Source: JBBPYC01 sp038200275
Lineage (GTDB): Bacteria > Pseudomonadota > Gammaproteobacteria > Burkholderiales > Burkholderiaceae_C
DNA: 59,512 nt
NCBI GenBank assembly: GCA_038200275.1
Contig: JBBPYC010000032.1
Location: forward strand, 1 to 59,512
Direction of reading: 5' to 3'
Of this stretch, positions 1-8,373 are shown in pieces (the stretch's first letter is position 1; every line of letters begins with the position of its first letter). The notes below the pieces were generated by a model. The model had not been told where the DNA came from and did no database searches. It was given only the letters and a program-made list of their open reading frames with translations. The position numbers and the translations under genes are program-made.

Positions 1-62
1 ATAAGGCAGTCTGGAGCAACCGATCGTTTTGAGCTGCGCAGGCCAAACCCTCCCTGCTGACG

Positions 63-890
63 TCAGAGCGCATGAATATGCAGCCCACCGTCGACGTGAA
101 ACGCCTCCCCGTGCTGAACGACATCTGCCCGGTGGCAAGCGTTCGCACGCAGCCGGCCACGTCCTGTGGCTCATCCCAGCGCGCAATCGGTGTCAGGCCA
201 TCGGCAATCAGGCGGTTGCATTTGTCTGCGACCGGCGCGGTCATGCGGGTGCGAATGATGCCTGGCCGCACTTCGTAGGTGCAGATTCCGGCTGGCCCGA
301 GGCGCAGTGCGACCAGGCGCGTCATCATCGACGGCGACAGCTTGGATATGCAGTACTCCGGCCGGTCGGACTGGGCAGAGTAGACGTTCGCGCTCGAGAT
401 GGTGACGATGCTGCGGTGCACGCCGGGTGCGGGGGTCTGCTGCAGCATGCGGCGTGTAACCGCTTGCGTGAGAAAGAACGTGCCACGCAGGTTGCTGCCC
501 ATCACGCGGTCAAAACGCTCCGGCGCGACATCCAGCAAATCGCCGCGCACGTTGACTTGCACCCTCGCGTTGTTGACAAGGCAATCGACCGCGCCATACG
601 CCTCGAACAGCGCATCCCCAAGCGGCTCGCGCCGTTCGATGTCGGCGATGTCGGCGGACAAAAAGGTCGCTCTGCGCTCGGGTTGCAGATGGTCACGGAT
701 GGCCAGCTCGGCCGCCTCGTTGCGCGCTGCTTCGACCAGAAGCAGGTCGAAGCCGGCGCCCGCAAGACGCTTGGCAATCGCGTGGCCGATGCCCTGGTTG
801 CTGCCAGTAACGACGCCGCCGGTCGCGCTTTGTCTCGGTTTGTTTCGCCCGCCTGCGGTCCGCGCTATGGTCCGCTGCCACTGTGCACAT
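63..890 (-). pseudogene. Short-chain dehydrogenase/reductase (SDR), frameshifted
   Basis: The minus strand encodes a Rossmann-fold SDR with the glycine-rich TGSNQGIG motif (about 820), an NNA motif (about 570), a Ser region (ISSANVYSA) and the catalytic-type YCISK about 70 residues further on. The reading frame that carries all of this has no ATG, GTG or TTG before the TGSNQGIG motif. It only meets an ATA at 868 that overlaps the stop of the upstream gene, while an ATG at 890 lies in another frame. Near the 3' end, one missing G in the C-run at 107-110 (plus strand) throws off the typical SDR ending, and the neighbouring frame then reads AFHVDGGLHIHAL and stops at 63. So two frame breaks bracket an otherwise intact domain. 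Either this is a decaying gene or the sequence has two indel errors. The substrate is unknown. It would follow the 5'-nucleotidase in the same transcript. Confidence 0.7.
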
Positions 891-1758
891 GGCCGCTGGG
901 CACATGCAGCGCGGCCGAGTCGACATGACCGGTCTGGTCGTCGAAGAAGAAGTCGGGCTCGAACTCGCGCAGGAATTCGCCCTTCGGCAAGCCGCCCAGA
1001 AACATCGCCTCGTCCACACGAATGTTCCAGTTCATCAGTGTGAAGATCGCGCGTTCGTGCGCCGGTGCGCTGCGCGCGGTGACCAGGGCGGTGCGGATGC
1101 GCATTTCGGGGTTGCCCGCTTGCTGCAGGCGGTGCAGCGCGGCGAGCAACGGTTTGAACGGGCCGCCCGGTAGTGGCAAGGCAACATTCAGCGATTCATG
1201 CTGCACGAACGCATCGAGCCCTTGTGCCTGGAACACGCGCTCGGCCTCGTCGGAGAACAGCACCGCGTCGCCGTCGAAAGCGATGCGCACCTCGTTCGGC
1301 CACGCATCGCTTGCATGCACCGATTCGACCAGCACACGCGCAGCCGGGAAACCGGCCAGCAACGCTTCCCGCACGTCGTCTGCATTGGCCGACAAAAACA
1401 GGTGGGCCCCGAGCGCACGCAGATAACCGAACGGTGGCCGCCCTTGCGTGAATACACCGCGCTGCAAGTGGATCGCGTTCGCACCGGCCGAGCGAAAAAT
1501 GCGTAGGCCCGAGACCGGATCGTTCCTCGACAAGATGACCACTTCCACGCGCTGCACGCCGTCGTCGTTGAAGCGCAGCAGCTTCTTCACAAGCGACGCC
1601 GCGATGCCGAGTCGCGCCGGCTCGTTCATGCGCTCCAGTTGCAGCCGCATATACGCTTCCGGGTCACCGGCGTCGAACAAGCGGTTTTCTTCTTCCAGAT
1701 TGAACAGCGCGCGCGAGGAAATTGCGACGACGAGTTTGCCTTCAAGGGAAGCGGGCAT
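865..1758 (-). CDS. Cytosolic 5'-nucleotidase (NT5C1-like family)
   Basis: The 297-residue product matches the bacterial branch of the 5-nucleotidase family (Pfam 5-nucleotidase, related to cytosolic 5'-nucleotidase I), which dephosphorylates nucleoside monophosphates. Recognisable blocks are LVVAISSRALFNLEEEN near the N-terminus, VVILSRNDPVSGLRIF in the middle, LFLSANADDVREAL, the acidic FDGDAVLFSDEAE block and a C-terminal FFFDDQTGH. The length is normal for the family. No signal peptide is visible, so it should be cytoplasmic. The stop overlaps the region where the broken SDR gene begins, which suggests one transcript. The MFS gene lies upstream in the same direction, 78 bases away. Substrate preference cannot be read from the sequence. 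Confidence 0.85.
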   Translation of the reverse strand: MPASLEGKLVVAISSRALFNLEEENRLFDAGDPEAYMRLQLERMNEPARLGIAASLVKKLLRFNDDGVQRVEVVILSRNDPVSGLRIFRSAGANAIHLQRGVFTQGRPPFGYLRALGAHLFLSANADDVREALLAGFPAARVLVESVHASDAWPNEVRIAFDGDAVLFSDEAERVFQAQGLDAFVQHESLNVALPLPGGPFKPLLAALHRLQQAGNPEMRIRTALVTARSAPAHERAIFTLMNWNIRVDEAMFLGGLPKGEFLREFEPDFFFDDQTGHVDSAALHVPSGHVHSGSGP

Positions 1759-1836
1759 GGTGATCGGTGCGAGCGGTGGGTTGCTGAGGCGGACGAGTCG
1801 ATTCTCGACGCTGCACCGGAAGGCGTCACCGCCTCA

Positions 1837-3117
1837 TCAGCAGCGTCGCCCAACCCAGAAGCTGAAGATCGCGACCACTTGAATCGCGCCCACCACGATG
1901 AAAAACGCCGACGTGCCGGCGCCGAGGCGCATCGCATCGGCACCGCCGGTCAGCACCAGCACGCTGCCCAGCAGCACCGGCGCAAACGCATACACCGCCT
2001 GCGATGTGGCAACGATCAATGAGACCACCCGTTGCACATCGGCCGGTGCGAACTCGGCTTGTGCGACCAGCGGCGGCAGCGAGATTGCGTTGCCGACGCC
2101 AGTGCCGAACAGCAGCACGCCGAGCACCATCGCGCCGACCTGTGTCGGGTCTGCGGCCCACAACACCAGCGTGCCGGCCCACTGGACCGCGTACGCTGCG
2201 GCGGCGATCAGCCGCCGATCGGCGCCCGCTGGCATCAGCCGCGCCACGGCCGTGCGCCCGACGACCGCAGCTGCCGTGGCCGCGCCCATCAGCACGCCAG
2301 CGGCCTGGGCGCCCATGGCCGGCACCAGCAGCGAGTAGAGGTACGCAAGCAAACCCACTTGCGCGAACAAGCCGGTGGACATGCCCAGCGCCAGCGTGAC
2401 CAGGCGCCGGTCGCGCCAGACCTGCGTTGGCGGCAGCGCAGGTCTGGGCGCAGCAGTCGCAGGGTCCGCATTGGCCCGCAGCGACGTGCTGAAGTCGTCT
2501 CCATCCGGCAGCAGGCCAAGCGACTGCGGCGTCTTTGCAAACACGGCGTAAGCCAGCCCTCCGACCACCGCGATCATGGTCACGCCAACCAGCAGCGCTG
2601 CCTGTGCAAAACCGAACCCTGCGATCAACGCCACCCAGAGCGGCGAAAAAATGAGCCCGCCAACACTTGCACCGTTGTAGGCGTTGGCGAGCGCCATTGG
2701 CCGCCGCCGCACATACCAGGGTGCGATCACGGCGTTGATCACGGCACCGCCAAGCAGCACCCAGCCTGCGCCGCTGGCCAGCGCGGCAGCAAACAATTGC
2801 CAGGGAGACTGCGCAAGCGACCAGCCCAGCACGCCGAGCGCGGCAACCACCGCGCCGCCCGTCGTGCTGGCCGCGATGCCGAAGCGCGCATGAATGCGGG
2901 GCAGGTTCGCCACCACCACAGCGCCGACCAAGAAGTGAAGCGTCACCGCAAACGAAACCCGCTCGAGCGGCCAGTCGGTGCGTTCCAGCACCGCATGCAG
3001 GAACACCGGGGGCCCATAGACGCCGATGCCCCAGCCAAACACCGCCATCACGAACGCAGCCCAGACCACGCGACGCCCGAAAAACGGACGACTGGCGGAG
3101 GTAGGGAGTGACTTCAT
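1837..3117 (-). CDS. MFS transporter, 12-TM
   Basis: The product has about 426 residues and alternating hydrophobic segments consistent with 12 transmembrane helices of the major facilitator superfamily. The first helix reads VVWAAFVMAVFGWGIGVYGPP, and a cytoplasmic YVRRRPMALANAYNGASVGG segment resembles the MFS inter-helix motif of the OFA/arabinose-efflux-like group. The open frame continues upstream to 3189. The ATG at 3117 (MKSLPTSASRP) was chosen because it places a short basic N-terminus just before the first helix; no strong ribosome binding site supports either choice. The substrate is unknown. It precedes the 5'-nucleotidase gene, so nucleoside or organic-acid transport is possible, but this is only a guess from position. 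Confidence 0.8.
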   Translation of the reverse strand: MKSLPTSASRPFFGRRVVWAAFVMAVFGWGIGVYGPPVFLHAVLERTDWPLERVSFAVTLHFLVGAVVVANLPRIHARFGIAASTTGGAVVAALGVLGWSLAQSPWQLFAAALASGAGWVLLGGAVINAVIAPWYVRRRPMALANAYNGASVGGLIFSPLWVALIAGFGFAQAALLVGVTMIAVVGGLAYAVFAKTPQSLGLLPDGDDFSTSLRANADPATAAPRPALPPTQVWRDRRLVTLALGMSTGLFAQVGLLAYLYSLLVPAMGAQAAGVLMGAATAAAVVGRTAVARLMPAGADRRLIAAAAYAVQWAGTLVLWAADPTQVGAMVLGVLLFGTGVGNAISLPPLVAQAEFAPADVQRVVSLIVATSQAVYAFAPVLLGSVLVLTGGADAMRLGAGTSAFFIVVGAIQVVAIFSFWVGRRC

Positions 3118-3671
3118 GGGGCTGCCGAATGAGCAATCGGCAGCCAGTTTAGAAAGCGCGGACTGGTGGCCTTCAAAGGCTGGCGACATCCGGTCAGTGA
3201 GGTGCGCTCATTGAGCCCGATGTTGAGCCGATAGACAGCCTGCAAACGCAGGGGTCCTCGGACCCAAAGCGCCGTCCGTGGTCTTGCGAAAGAGAAGGCG
3301 CTTCGGCAAAGTGCATCGCCCATCAATGGCAATGGGCAGAACCGAACGCGTCACCGGTTGCTGTGTCGTTCACATGAACCAGGGCGACGCCGGCTGCACC
3401 CGATGCGGTCAAGGTGACGACCAGTGCTCAAGCGCTGGTAGGGAAATTTTGGAAGCCATTCGATGGATGACGAGAAATCGGTAAGCGGGCACGTTCTTCA
3501 ATTTCCGGGCCCGAGGCGCAAGCCGTTGACTTAATTGAAATATCTGAAGATTGTTCGAGGCAGCTGTATAAATTCTCGACAGTTGGCGCAAGGCCTTTGG
3601 CGGAAGTCCGGTCGACAAGGCTGCAGGCCCCAGTAAACCCCCATCCGCACCTCGATCCATCGATCCGGCGA
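3118..3671. other. Intergenic region without a supported gene
   Basis: About 550 bases lie between the starts of the MFS gene and the 3' end of gspF. Short open frames exist on both strands but none shows a conserved motif, signal peptide or ribosome binding site. A more AT-rich pocket at about 3525-3575 contains a TTGACT hexamer with no convincing -10 at the right distance. No terminator hairpin with a U-run was found for gspF. Confidence 0.5.
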
Positions 3672-4904
3672 CTACCGCACCCACTGATTCAACTGGATGA
3701 TCGGCATCAGCACCGCCAGCACGATCAGCATGACCACGCCGCCCATCGCAACGATCAGCAGCGGCTCAAGAATCGTGGCCAAGGCCATCGCGCGGCGCTG
3801 CACTTCGGTGCTCAACTGCTCGGCTGCACGCTGCAGCATCTGGGGCAACTGGCCAGTCTGCTCACCCAGCCGCGCGAACATCGACAGCAGGCCCGGAAAA
3901 CGCTTCTTGCGCGCCAGTGCCGAGGCCAGCGGCGCGCCTTCGCGCACCAGCACCAACGCGTCGAGCGCATCGGTGCGCATCGCGGTGTTGGACAACGTCT
4001 CGGCTGCGGCCTGCAGACCGCGCAGGATCGGCACGCCGGCCGCGCTCAGCATGGCCAACGTGCTTGCGAAACGCGCTGCGTTGTAGCCGCGGGCGAGCTT
4101 GCCGATCAACGGCAACTTGAGCCAACCTGCATCGAAGCGGCGTCGAAACGCGTCTTGCCGCAGCAACACGCGCATCAGCACCACGGCAGCAACCAACACG
4201 GCGAGCACATACCAGCCGTAGTTGCGCACGAAGTCGCTCAAGCTGAGCATTGCGACGGTTAAGAAAGGCAGCGCACGCTTGGTCCCGGCAAACACAGCCG
4301 CAATCTGTGGCACCACGTAGCCGACCAGAAACAGCACGATCGCAATGGCCACCAGCGTCACGATGGCTGGATAGAGCGCCGCGCCGATCAGCTTGGCACG
4401 CAGTGTCTGGCGCTCTTCCAGGTCGTCGGCGAGGCGGTCGAGCACGAGTCCCAGCTTGCCACTCGACTCCCCCGCACCGATCACGGCGATGTAGATCGGC
4501 TCGAACTCACGCGGGTGCTGCGACAGCGCTTTTGCAAAGCCGGAGCCCGCGTTCACTTCGGAGCGCAACGATGCGGCCAGGTGGCTTTGCGTCTCATCGT
4601 CGGACTCATCGGACAGCGCGGTCAATGCGCGCTCCAGCGGCAGGCCGGAGGACACCAGGCCCGCCAACTGGCGCGTCCAGATCGCCAGCGTGGTGCTGCT
4701 GAACGCGCGCTTGGCGAAGAACGAACGCCCGCTGCTCCCGCCTTCACCCGCTGCCGCCTGTCCCCCTCCCACTGGCTCGACCGCCAGCGGCACCAGCGCC
4801 TGCGCACGCAGCAAGCCGCGCGCGGCGCGCGCGGTGTCGGCCTCCATCACGCCTTTGCGGGCGAGGCCATTGGCGTCCAGAGCTTCGAAGGAATAGGCGG
4901 GCAT
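3672..4904 (-). CDS. gspF: Type II secretion inner-membrane protein GspF
   Basis: The 410-residue product starts MPAYSFEALDANG, the classic GspF/PilC opening, and contains two repeated T2SF domains. The first domain has FTRQLAxLxxxGLPLE-type spacing (IWTRQLAGLVSSGLPLERAL); the second has FASTLAMLSAAGVPILRGL. Three membrane segments are visible: around residues 170-190, around 220-245, and the C-terminal LLIVAMGGVVMLIVLAVLMPI followed by QLNQWVR. GspF is the polytopic platform protein of the type II secretion assembly complex that connects the GspE ATPase with the pseudopilus. It stands alone here, about 10 kb from the rest of the gsp locus, although gspE and gspF are usually adjacent. It is complete and on the same strand as the other gsp genes except gspC. 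Confidence 0.95.
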   Translation of the reverse strand: MPAYSFEALDANGLARKGVMEADTARAARGLLRAQALVPLAVEPVGGGQAAAGEGGSSGRSFFAKRAFSSTTLAIWTRQLAGLVSSGLPLERALTALSDESDDETQSHLAASLRSEVNAGSGFAKALSQHPREFEPIYIAVIGAGESSGKLGLVLDRLADDLEERQTLRAKLIGAALYPAIVTLVAIAIVLFLVGYVVPQIAAVFAGTKRALPFLTVAMLSLSDFVRNYGWYVLAVLVAAVVLMRVLLRQDAFRRRFDAGWLKLPLIGKLARGYNAARFASTLAMLSAAGVPILRGLQAAAETLSNTAMRTDALDALVLVREGAPLASALARKKRFPGLLSMFARLGEQTGQLPQMLQRAAEQLSTEVQRRAMALATILEPLLIVAMGGVVMLIVLAVLMPIIQLNQWVR

Positions 4905-4990
4905 GGATTGAATGAGAGCCGCGGCGACAATCGGCGCGACGGGCTATTGTGGCGGCTCGCCAGCCGCACCCGCCAGCATAGGCATTGACG

Positions 4991-5191
4991 ATGGATAAAC
5001 CCAGACTTCGCGCGGGCCAGGCAATCTCTCCTGAGCAGTTTGAAGAGCTGTCCGACGAGCAACTCGAACGCCTGGTGCCCAAGGCGTATCGGGATTACTT
5101 TCCCGGCAAGGATGCCTGCGCCGACGGGCATTTCTACCTGCATGACGGCACCGCCTGGTGCTTCTATCGCGGCGGCTTCCTGGATGAATGA
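4991..5191 (+). CDS. Small hypothetical protein, 66 aa
   Basis: This small frame encodes a mixed acidic/aromatic protein (MDKPRLRAGQAISPEQFEEL...) with a C-terminal half rich in aromatic residues (YRDYFPGK, GHFYLHDGTAWCFYRGG). The composition is balanced and unlike the Arg/Pro/Ala-rich shadow frames in this GC-rich DNA, and the frame ends 22 bases before the next gene's open frame on the same strand. No signal peptide or transmembrane segment is seen. A TTG six bases upstream (4985) is an alternative start. No family is recognised. It lies in the gap between divergently arranged gspF and the nitroreductase and may be co-transcribed with the latter. Confidence 0.55.
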   Translation: MDKPRLRAGQAISPEQFEELSDEQLERLVPKAYRDYFPGKDACADGHFYLHDGTAWCFYRGGFLDE

Positions 5192-5239
5192 GTTCGGTCC
5201 GGTAGCCAATCATTGGTTCCCCAAGTAGCGAGAATCCAG

Positions 5240-5974
5240 ATGTCCGAATCGCCCGATGCCCACGAATACAAACGCCAGACACAGCACCTGCCGCCGCCGC
5301 GCTTCGTGCCGCTGCCGGACTATGTGCGGCAGCCGGTAGACCAGATGCTCGCGCGAGGCGAAGCATTCCACGCTGAGATGAACCGGCGCCGCACCACGCG
5401 GCATTTCTCGATCGATCCAGTGCCGCGCCGGCTGATCGAACTCGCGTTGCTGACTGGTGGTACGGCGCCGTCCGGCGCGCATCGCCAGCCGTGGCGCTTC
5501 GTCGCGATTGACGACGCGGACTTGAAGCGCCGGATGCGAACCGCGGCCGAGGAAGAAGAGTTGAAGACCTATCGCGAACGCATGACCGACGAATGGCGCG
5601 AGGCGCTGCACCCGCTCGGCACCGATCACGTGAAGGAGCACATGACCGATGCGCCCTGGATCGTCGTGCTGTTCGCCGAGAAATACGGCTTGCGCGCGGA
5701 CGGTACGCACCGTAAGAACTACTACGTCGATGAAAGCGTCGGCATCGCTGCAGGTCTGTTTATTGCCGCGATCCAGATGATGGGGCTGGTCACGCTCCCG
5801 CATACGCCGAACCCGATGGGGTTTCTGCGCGAACTGCTCGGTCGCGGCACGAACGAGAAAGCGGTGCTGGTGCTGCCGGTCGGCTATCCGGCGGAAGGCG
5901 CGCAGGTGCCGGATCTCGCGCGGCTGCCGGCCGATGCGTTCATCCAGTGGAACGTGCCGGCCAAGGTGACTTGA
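5240..5974 (+). CDS. Nitroreductase-family flavoprotein, iodotyrosine deiodinase-like
   Basis: The 244-residue protein belongs to the FMN-dependent nitroreductase superfamily and looks most like the iodotyrosine deiodinase (IYD) branch, which removes halogens from halotyrosines reductively. Visible landmarks are the FMN-phosphate-binding RRRTTRHFS (49-57), TAPSGAHRQPW (75-85), an E107-xxx-Y111 pair with Lys132 exactly 21 residues after the Tyr (the spacing of the Glu-Tyr-Lys lid triad that grips the amino acid zwitterion in IYD), NYYVDESVGIAAG, and the C-terminal EKAVLVLPVGYPAEGAQVPDL. The eukaryotic N-terminal membrane anchor is absent, as in bacterial homologues. The start ATG follows a GCGAGA stretch; the frame is open to 5213. 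Function is inferred from these residues; a plain nitroreductase is the alternative. Confidence 0.82.
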   Translation: MSESPDAHEYKRQTQHLPPPRFVPLPDYVRQPVDQMLARGEAFHAEMNRRRTTRHFSIDPVPRRLIELALLTGGTAPSGAHRQPWRFVAIDDADLKRRMRTAAEEEELKTYRERMTDEWREALHPLGTDHVKEHMTDAPWIVVLFAEKYGLRADGTHRKNYYVDESVGIAAGLFIAAIQMMGLVTLPHTPNPMGFLRELLGRGTNEKAVLVLPVGYPAEGAQVPDLARLPADAFIQWNVPAKVT

Positions 5975-6357
5975 TCCGCGTCCTTCCATTTCATTTTTTT
6001 GATCGATACGCGACCTGCGCAGCGCCCGATCGGCATCATGGAACTGCTTGGGCGCCGCCCGATCACAGCAGTTGCAAAGTCGGTCGGGTGCGTCAGCGCG
6101 GGAGGCGTTTGCAAGCGACCAGCAGGGTCTGTGTGGATCGAGATGGCGGCAGGGTGAGCCGGCGGTAGACGACGCAATTTCAAGTATCGAACAGGCTGAT
6201 GGCGCTCTTCCTTGTTGCATTGTTTGCTATATAAAACATAGTAAAACGACCATTGACATGGGCCGCTTGTCGTTTCCAGTTACGCAACCACAACGTCGCG
6301 ATTTCGTGAGCGTCGGCCGTCAATGCCGATGCTGCACGCGGCATGAGGAGCCGGAAG
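5975..6357. other. Intergenic region with AT-rich pocket upstream of the monooxygenase
   Basis: No gene is supported in these ~380 bases. A locally AT-rich stretch around 6210-6245 includes a TATATAAAAC sequence that could be a promoter element for the downstream gene, but no matching -35 at 16-18 bases was found. A T-run at about 5990-6000 has no preceding strong hairpin. Confidence 0.4.
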
Positions 6358-7521
6358 ATGAGTGATGCCGACGAGAACGACATCCTGGTCGTGGGCGCGG
6401 GCCCTGCGGGGCTGGCCACGTCGGCCTGCCTTGGCAAGCTCGGACTTGCTCACGTCGTGGTCGAGCGCGCGGCCGACGTCGGCTCTGCGTGGCGCCGTCA
6501 CTATGACCGGCTGCATCTGCACACCACCAAGAAATATTCGGCCCTGCCGATGTCCCCGTGGCCCCGGGACGCGCCACGCTATCCGTCGCGCGAACAGATG
6601 GTTGACTATCTGGAGCGCTATGCGGCCGAGCACGGCGTACGACCGCGCATGGGCATCGAAGTTCGGCGCATTGAGCACGGGGCGGGCGAACGCTTCTCGG
6701 TCCGGACCAGCGCCGGCCTGCTGTCGCCGCGCTGCGTCGTCATCGCGACCGGCGACAACGCGGTTCCGAATTGGCCATCGCTGCGCGGCATCGATGCGTT
6801 TGCAGGCAGCGTTGTGCATGCGAGTGGCTATCGCAATGCCGCGCCTTACCTGGGCAAGCGCACGCTCGTGGTCGGCAGCGGCAACTCGGGTGCCGAGATC
6901 GCGCTTGACCTGGCTGAGCACGGCGTCGATGTATCGATGGTGGTGCGCGGCCCGGTGCACGTGGTGCCACGCGATCTGCTGGGTCGGCCGACCCAGCACA
7001 CGGCCGTGCTGTTGGCGAGGTTGCCCGCACGCTGGCGCGATGCCATCGTCAAGCCCATGCTGCGCGCCGCGGTCGGCGATCTGGCACGCTTCGGTATCGT
7101 GCGGCCGACCTTGGGGCCGAACCAGATGATCGAAACGCTGGGCCGCATCCCCATGCTCGACATCGGCACCGTCGCGCGGATCAAGGACGGCAGCATCCGC
7201 GTGCTGCCCGGGGTTGAAGAGGTGTTCTCCAATTCGGTGGGCTTTGCCGATGGCCGCGTGCATGCGTTCGACACGATCGTGCTTGCGACCGGCTACACAA
7301 CCGGGCTTGCGCAACTGATCGAGGGCTTCGAGGGCGTCGCCAGCGCGCGTGGGCGGGCTGACCGCTTCGGGGCGAAAAGGATGCCTGACGGCCTCTATTT
7401 CGTTGGCTTCAGGCACGCCGCGACCGGTGCATTGCGCGAGATCGCGCTGGAGGCACCACGCGTGGCCGCGGCGATCGCGAGGAACCTGAATGGGCTTGGC
7501 AAAGACGGCGCAGGTCGATGA
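6358..7521 (+). CDS. Flavin-containing monooxygenase-like NAD(P)/FAD oxidoreductase
   Basis: The 387-residue protein has an N-terminal FAD-binding dinucleotide motif (VVGAGPAG, 11-18), a second dinucleotide motif for NADPH (VVGSGNSGAE, 171-180) and, before it, FAGSVVHASGY (148-158). This last fits the FxGxxxHxxxY/W fingerprint of class B flavin monooxygenases (FMO, Baeyer-Villiger and N-hydroxylating enzymes). A C-terminal ATGYTTG block is the usual third motif. The start was set at 6358 because AGGAG lies seven bases upstream. It is likely cytosolic and would insert one oxygen atom into a substrate with NADPH; the substrate is unknown. The length resembles the plant YUCCA / bacterial FMO-like group more than full Baeyer-Villiger enzymes. 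Confidence 0.85.
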   Translation: MSDADENDILVVGAGPAGLATSACLGKLGLAHVVVERAADVGSAWRRHYDRLHLHTTKKYSALPMSPWPRDAPRYPSREQMVDYLERYAAEHGVRPRMGIEVRRIEHGAGERFSVRTSAGLLSPRCVVIATGDNAVPNWPSLRGIDAFAGSVVHASGYRNAAPYLGKRTLVVGSGNSGAEIALDLAEHGVDVSMVVRGPVHVVPRDLLGRPTQHTAVLLARLPARWRDAIVKPMLRAAVGDLARFGIVRPTLGPNQMIETLGRIPMLDIGTVARIKDGSIRVLPGVEEVFSNSVGFADGRVHAFDTIVLATGYTTGLAQLIEGFEGVASARGRADRFGAKRMPDGLYFVGFRHAATGALREIALEAPRVAAAIARNLNGLGKDGAGR

Positions 7522-7648
7522 ACGAAAACGCCCGCGTTATGGGGGTGATACGTGATCCGTTCGTGGCGGAGGCGGCGGTTATTTGCGTGAACCGGGTGAT
7601 CCGTTGCGGTCAGCGCGTGCGGGATCGCCGCTTACAGGTCCGCCGGTT

Positions 7649-8338
7649 TCAAGCCACCTCGGGCAGGATCATCAGACAGTAGCGGTGCCGCAGCGTGCGC
7701 TCGCGCCGTGGATCGAACAGTTCCATCTCGAACACATTCGCCGGCCGGATTCCGCCGAGCACGGCGACCGTGCCACAGGTCATGCCGGTGCCGTCGGGCA
7801 ACGCGCCTTTGCCCTGGACGAAACCCTCGATCAGTTCCTGCGGCGTGCGCAGGCTTTTCAAGGTGCCCTCCTGGTAAAGCACCTCGGTGCCGTTTTCGAC
7901 GATACGTGAGCGTACCTGCAGTTCGTCCCAATGGTCGGCGACGTCGGCCATGCGCCACGCATTGCGCGCAACGGGTTTGACGCAGAGTTGCTTGGACAGC
8001 GCGACGCTGTGGGCTTCAAGCTTGCGGTCCGTATGGTCAGATGCAAGGCTGACGTACAGCTCGCCGTCAATCGCAAACACGAACGCCTCGATCTCGCCCG
8101 ATGAGTCGGGGCCGATCACCTGCACGGTCTCATCCTGGCTCAACTGGTTCGCTGCAACGCGGTAGTAGAGCGGCACCGCGCTCGGCCGCGGCACGCCGAT
8201 CGCGGCGAGCTCTTCGATGTGATGCTCAGTCGCTGCCAAGTCGCGGCCAGCCCAGCCAGCAATCACGAGTTGCTTGACGTCGGCCGGCAAAGGGCGTTGC
8301 GATCCGTCGGTGGATTCGAGCGTGAAGTCCAGTTGCAT
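7649..8338 (-). CDS. DUF2848 family protein
   Basis: The 229-residue protein matches my recollection of the DUF2848 family (MQLDFTLESTDGSQ start, AGWAGRDLAATEHHIEELAAIGV, PLYYRVAANQL, GTGMTCGTVAVLGGIRPANVFEMELFDP). No catalytic function has been established for the family as far as I know; parts of it resemble the fumarylacetoacetate-hydrolase type of fold (VQGKGALPDGTGMTCGTVAV), suggesting a small-molecule enzyme. No signal peptide or membrane segment is present. It is the last gene of the minus-strand unit LysR-ycsI-dctP-dctQ-dctM-DUF2848, 35 bases after dctM, so it probably acts on the compound imported by the TRAP transporter or a product of it. Confidence 0.75.
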   Translation of the reverse strand: MQLDFTLESTDGSQRPLPADVKQLVIAGWAGRDLAATEHHIEELAAIGVPRPSAVPLYYRVAANQLSQDETVQVIGPDSSGEIEAFVFAIDGELYVSLASDHTDRKLEAHSVALSKQLCVKPVARNAWRMADVADHWDELQVRSRIVENGTEVLYQEGTLKSLRTPQELIEGFVQGKGALPDGTGMTCGTVAVLGGIRPANVFEMELFDPRRERTLRHRYCLMILPEVA

Positions 8339-8373
8339 GATGAAAAGTGATTACAGTGAAAATGCGATTGTGC

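Noticed and set aside
1826..3136. Minus-strand frame of 436 codons in another phase over the MFS gene
   Set aside because: Arg/Cys/Gly-rich shadow; only the other minus-strand phase gives transmembrane helices.
3409..3684. Minus-strand 91-codon frame after gspF
   Set aside because: No motif, no ribosome binding site, and it overlaps the gspF end by a few codons in another frame.
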